Shown here in pieces: positions 4,494-6,464 of a stretch of 6,464 bases of DNA. Below the pieces are notes generated by a model. The model did not search any database, was not told the origin of the DNA, and saw only the letters and a program-made list of their open reading frames with translations. Both the position numbers and the translations under genes were made by a program. The first letter of the stretch is position 1; each line of letters opens with the position of its first letter. The stretch spans positions 1-6,464 of the forward strand of contig CAZDCO010000050.1 of assembly GCA_964504025.1 (NCBI GenBank). The letters are read 5' to 3'. The DNA is from Scatosoma sp964504025. GTDB lineage: Bacteria; Bacillota; Clostridia; Christensenellales; Borkfalkiaceae.

Positions 4494-5384
4494 TTAATAT
4501 TTCAATACTTTGATCGATTGCACGACGATCGGCGCTTTGGGGATCGCGTATTGCGCCGTCAAGTCCTTGTCCGCCGCGTACGGATCGTCGAGGTTGATAT
4601 CTACATTGCACTTCGGCGCAAACGCGTCTACGTCCTCGCTGCACTCCTCTTCGATATACTTTTGTACCGCTTCGATCAAGTCTGCCAACGCTTCTTTGCC
4701 CTCGTCTTTCGGAGTGGCGAATGTGCAGTAGCCTTCGTTCGTCGACGCCGATTCGTTAAAGGAAATGAAGAACTCCGACGTGGTGGAGTTATATTGATAA
4801 TCGTAACGCAACCATTCGTTGGTGTCCACGGGGTTTACGTCCACGCGTTGTCCGTTCGCGTCCCCTTTGTCGGTGTAAAACATCGTCAAAGAACCGAACG
4901 TCTGTTGCAACGCACTGCCGTTTTTGATCGTGAAATGGTTTTTAGCGAACTCGCCGTACAGCGTGTAAAGCGCGTGCGCGTTCTCTTCGCCCTTCTTTCC
5001 GCTCCATACCGTTTGCGGCAACGAAGCGTATGCTTTCACCGTTTCAAAATAGGGCTTGTAGACGAGTCCGAATTGATTTTCACTCGCCGTCTTATCGTAG
5101 GTGTACGCACCCGTGTATAAACGGCTCGCGGACGAATCGTAATTGTGAATACACATGCCGTCGTAATATTCGTTCTCCACGAGGGAAAGGAAATGTTCCA
5201 CGGTGGAGGGCGCAAGCTTTCTATAAAGGACGTATTCGATTTCGTACGTCTTGTTTTGGAAGGAAAGTTGCATTTTGATTTCCGGACGGGCGGATTCGCA
5301 ACCTGTAAGCGTGGCTAACGAAGCCGTGCAAGCCAACGCCGCCAACGAAAAAGATACCGCTTTTTTAACTGCTTTTTTAGACAT
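4494..5384 (-). CDS. Cyclophilin-like lipoprotein, probably degenerate peptidyl-prolyl isomerase
   Basis: A 296-residue secreted lipoprotein. A basic N-terminus and hydrophobic stretch end in the lipobox LTGC with Cys29, so it should be lipid-anchored outside the membrane. From about residue 40 the cyclophilin order can be followed: APSTVEHFLSLVENEYYDGM (58-77) matches the family's AP.TV.NF..L...GFYDG block; GEFAKNHF and GSLTMFYT follow in the usual places; YNSTTSEFFISFNES matches the NSATSQFFI block; and a final FATPKDEGKEALADLIEAV helix matches V.EGMDVVDKI. The usual FHR, whose Arg is catalytic, reads IHN (79-81), and the following FMIQGGD reads RLYTGAY, so isomerase activity is doubtful. 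A longer than usual insertion (about 93-140) separates the blocks. It may be a folding-related binding protein. AGGGAG lies 7 nt before the ATG. It is a single-gene unit. Confidence 0.85.
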   Translation of the reverse strand: MSKKAVKKAVSFSLAALACTASLATLTGCESARPEIKMQLSFQNKTYEIEYVLYRKLAPSTVEHFLSLVENEYYDGMCIHNYDSSASRLYTGAYTYDKTASENQFGLVYKPYFETVKAYASLPQTVWSGKKGEENAHALYTLYGEFAKNHFTIKNGSALQQTFGSLTMFYTDKGDANGQRVDVNPVDTNEWLRYDYQYNSTTSEFFISFNESASTNEGYCTFATPKDEGKEALADLIEAVQKYIEEECSEDVDAFAPKCNVDINLDDPYAADKDLTAQYAIPKAPIVVQSIKVLKY

Positions 5385-5414
5385 AAGGTTTCTCCCTATT
5401 TTTTACCATATACT

Positions 5415-5443
5415 ATTTTAGCGGTTATTTCCCGTTCCGTCAA
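5415..5443 (-). promoter_or_regulatory. Sigma-A promoter of the cyclophilin-like lipoprotein gene
   Basis: Minus strand: TTGACG (5443-5438), exactly 17 bp, TAAAAT (5420-5415). Both hexamers are 5/6 matches. The start would be near 5408, giving a 24-nt leader with AGGGAG (5397-5392) at normal spacing. Confidence 0.8.
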
Positions 5444-5551
5444 GTAGTTTTGGGATACTTTTCTCAATTTTTATCCGTTTTACACAAAATGCTCGGCAAA
5501 AAGGAGGAATACGCCGTGCCGACGCCCTTTTCCGCTCGTTATCGCCGCCGC

Positions 5552-5587
5552 GAGATTGCCGCGCGGCGTTCCGCCGCTCGCAATGAC
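5552..5587 (-). repeat. Dispersed palindromic repeat, GC-centre form (copy 1)
   Basis: Read on the minus strand it runs GTCATTGCGAG, a GC-rich self-complementary centre (GCGGCGGAACGCCGC), then GCAATCTC. All 36 bases are identical to the copy at 5947-5982. It is the only copy on this side without an inverted partner 26 nt away. Confidence 0.85.
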
Positions 5588-5725
5588 AATGGGCAACGAA
5601 AAGCGTTCAGTTGCAAGCAAGACGAGGATCGTTGAGGGCGCACACGAAAGGTGCGTAACCGAAACGCGACGACAGCTTGCGCCGCAAATCAACGCTTACC
5701 AAAAACAAACCGATACGGCAATACT

Positions 5726-5759
5726 GTCATTGCGAGGAGTATCACGACGAAGCAATCTC
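5726..5759 (+). repeat. Dispersed palindromic repeat, AGGAG-centre form (single copy)
   Basis: Runs from GTCATTGCGAGGAG to CGACGAAGCAATCTC, 34 bases, two differences from the copy at 5887-5920. It lies 8 nt before the next direct copy and has no inverted partner of its own at 26 nt. Confidence 0.85.
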
Positions 5760-5767
5760 TCTCCCCT

Positions 5768-5857
5768 GTCATTGCGAAGAATGTAATGACGAAGCAATCT
5801 CGTGCAGCATTGACGAAAACCAAACAAGAGATTGCCACGCCTTCGGCTCGCAATGAC
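5768..5857. repeat. Composite inverted-repeat unit I
   Basis: A forward 34-base arm (5768-5801, GTCATTGCGAAGAATG then GACGAAGCAATCTC), a 26-nt spacer, and an inverted 30-base arm (5828-5857, GAGATTGCCACGCC then TTCGGCTCGCAATGAC). The arms share complementary ends of about 10 bp (GTCATTGCGA/TCGCAATGAC and GCAATCTC/GAGATTGC) but have different centres. The whole could fold as a 90-nt cruciform or RNA hairpin. Confidence 0.85.
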
Positions 5858-5886
5858 ACTTTCCCCACCACGCGTCGCCCCTTTTT

Positions 5887-5982
5887 GTCATTGCGAGGAG
5901 TGTAACGACGAAGCAATCTCACGTTACACAACCGAAAACCTGACAGGAGATTGCCGCGCGGCGTTCCGCCGCTCGCAATGAC
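5887..5982. repeat. Composite inverted-repeat unit II
   Basis: Same plan as unit I: a forward 34-base arm (5887-5920), a spacer of again exactly 26 nt, and an inverted 36-base arm (5947-5982) of the GC-centre form. The two spacers differ overall but share CGAAAACC at the same offset (bases 13-20). No open frame, so it would be a non-autonomous, MITE-like or REP-like element. Confidence 0.85.
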
Positions 5983-5984
5983 AC

Positions 5985-6029
5985 GACAAAAACAAAACAA
6001 GGCAGGCATGCACTCAACGCATACCTGCC
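5985..6029 (-). terminator. Second, distal terminator behind rplL
   Basis: On the minus strand GGCAGGTATGC (6029-6019), a 7-nt loop and GCATGCCTGCC (6011-6001) form an 11-bp stem, followed by TTGTTTTGTTTTTGTC. One pair is a U-G wobble on this strand but would be an A-C mismatch on the other, which points to function on the minus strand. Confidence 0.6.
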
Positions 6030-6052
6030 CCACTCCGACGGGTGCGGAAGGC

Positions 6053-6086
6053 AAAAAAAGGCGGCAAGGAAAATTCCTTACCGTCT
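6053..6086 (-). terminator. Primary Rho-independent terminator of rplL
   Basis: On the minus strand CGGTAAGG pairs with CCTTGCCG (one G-U pair) around a 6-nt AATTTT loop, followed by CC and seven T. It begins about 20 nt after the rplL stop. Confidence 0.8.
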
Positions 6087-6104
6087 TTTCGTTTCGTGAA
6101 AAAC

Positions 6105-6464
6105 TTATTTAAGTTCAGCGGTTGCGCCGTTCTCTTTAAGTTTAGCAACCAAAGCTTCAGCGTCAGCCTTGGGAGCGTTTTCTTTGATAACGCCCATAGC
6201 TTCAACTGCTTTCTTCGCGTCAGCCAAGCCAAGACCGGTAGCTTCACGAACAACCTTGATGATCGCGATCTTGTTCGCACCGATGTCCTTAAGAACAACG
6301 TCGAATTCCGTCTTTTCTTCTGCTGCGGGAGCTGCTTCTGCTGCACCTGCTGCGCCTGCTGCTGCTACGGGAGCTGCTGCGCTTACGCCGAATTCAGCTT
6401 CCAATGCTTTAACGAGTTCGTTCAATTCGAGAACGGTCATAGCTTTTACTTCTTCAATGAGTTT
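6105..6464 (-). CDS. rplL: 50S ribosomal protein bL12 (5' end just beyond window)
   Basis: The stalk protein that, as dimers on uL10, recruits and activates the translational GTPases. All 119 visible residues fit the family: an N-terminal dimerisation segment KLIEEVKAMTVLELNELVKALE, an Ala-rich hinge (SAAAPVAAAGAAGAAEAAPAAEE), and the C-terminal domain EKTEFDVVLKDIGANKIAIIKVVREATGLGLADAKKAVEAMG to the end. The usual length is 120-125 residues, so only one to four residues and the start codon lie beyond the right edge; ATG 6440 is internal, not the start. Upstream in most Bacillota lies rplJ, with which it shares an operon. Codons are the restricted set typical of highly expressed genes (for example GCT, GCA and GAA), unlike the GC-rich codons of the middle of the window. 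Two terminators follow in tandem. Confidence 0.97.
   Translation of the reverse strand, partial: KLIEEVKAMTVLELNELVKALEAEFGVSAAAPVAAAGAAGAAEAAPAAEEKTEFDVVLKDIGANKIAIIKVVREATGLGLADAKKAVEAMGVIKENAPKADAEALVAKLKENGATAELK

Larger units (their letters stand above)
5385..6104. other. 720-bp intergenic region without a convincing gene
   Basis: The left end holds the lipoprotein promoter and the right end holds two terminators for rplL. Between about 5540 and 5990 six copies of a dispersed palindromic repeat occupy roughly half the bases. Reading frames over this stretch translate into the low-complexity Arg/Asn/Asp or RDCFV-type peptides that such repeats always give and are not genes. At 5450-5540 and 5590-5720 I see no RNA gene. 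One AAGGAGG box with a GTG 8 nt later (5501-5518) opens a 39-codon frame that runs straight into a repeat; I do not call it. Confidence 0.8.

Noticed and set aside
5726..5982. A CRISPR array
   Set aside because: Repeat copies alternate in orientation, have different centres and irregular distances (8, 26 and 29 nt); no cas genes nearby.
5689..6054. A 121-codon minus-strand frame in the repeat cluster
   Set aside because: It consists of translated repeat arms (RDCFV..AMT and VIASGGTPRGN patterns) and covers both rplL terminators; no ribosome binding site.

Overview
The window reads as chromosomal housekeeping DNA from a member of the Bacillota, probably a Clostridia-type gut lineage. The evidence is AGGAGG-type ribosome binding sites, sigma-A-like promoters, a Gram-positive-style lipoprotein, a YtxH-like small membrane protein, and RuvX next to DUF1292, a neighbourhood typical of Firmicutes. 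I cannot name the genus from sequence alone.

Layout from left to right. Positions 1-749 (-) hold rpsB (ribosomal protein uS2), cut by the left edge, with a roughly 110-nt leader and a near-consensus promoter at 867-895. Positions 1022-1792 (-) hold ruvX fused in frame to a DUF1292 (YrzB-like) domain, with its own terminator and a promoter whose -10 abuts the start codon. Positions 1934-2170 (+) encode a small YtxH-like membrane protein with a strong terminator. Positions 2209-2859 (-) encode a probable DNA-binding protein with two SANT/Myb-like repeats and a C-terminal coiled coil. Its 5' end and upstream region are copied exactly in a 206-bp tandem duplication (2716-3127), which leaves a 56-codon truncated copy in front of the gene. 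Positions 3160-4059 (+) encode an unrecognised 299-aa protein. Positions 4193-4423 (+) encode a 76-aa protein of a small Firmicutes family, with a consensus promoter. A 39-bp near-perfect palindrome terminates both this gene and the convergent gene at 4494-5384 (-), a cyclophilin-like lipoprotein that lacks the usual catalytic arginine. Positions 5385-6104 contain no convincing gene. They hold the lipoprotein promoter, a cluster of six GTCATTGCGAG/GCAATCTC-type palindromic repeats, and two tandem terminators for rplL. Positions 6105-6464 (-) hold rplL (bL12), cut at the right edge just short of its start.

The genes do not form one pathway. rpsB and rplL supply the translation machinery, RuvX acts in rRNA maturation or recombination, and the rest are regulatory, envelope or unknown proteins in short, mostly single-gene transcription units with their own promoters and terminators. 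I see no defence island, phage, CRISPR array or biosynthetic cluster. The points most worth a second look are the ruvX-DUF1292 fusion with a preserved internal start site, the exact 206-bp duplication, and the composite repeat units with a constant 26-nt spacer.
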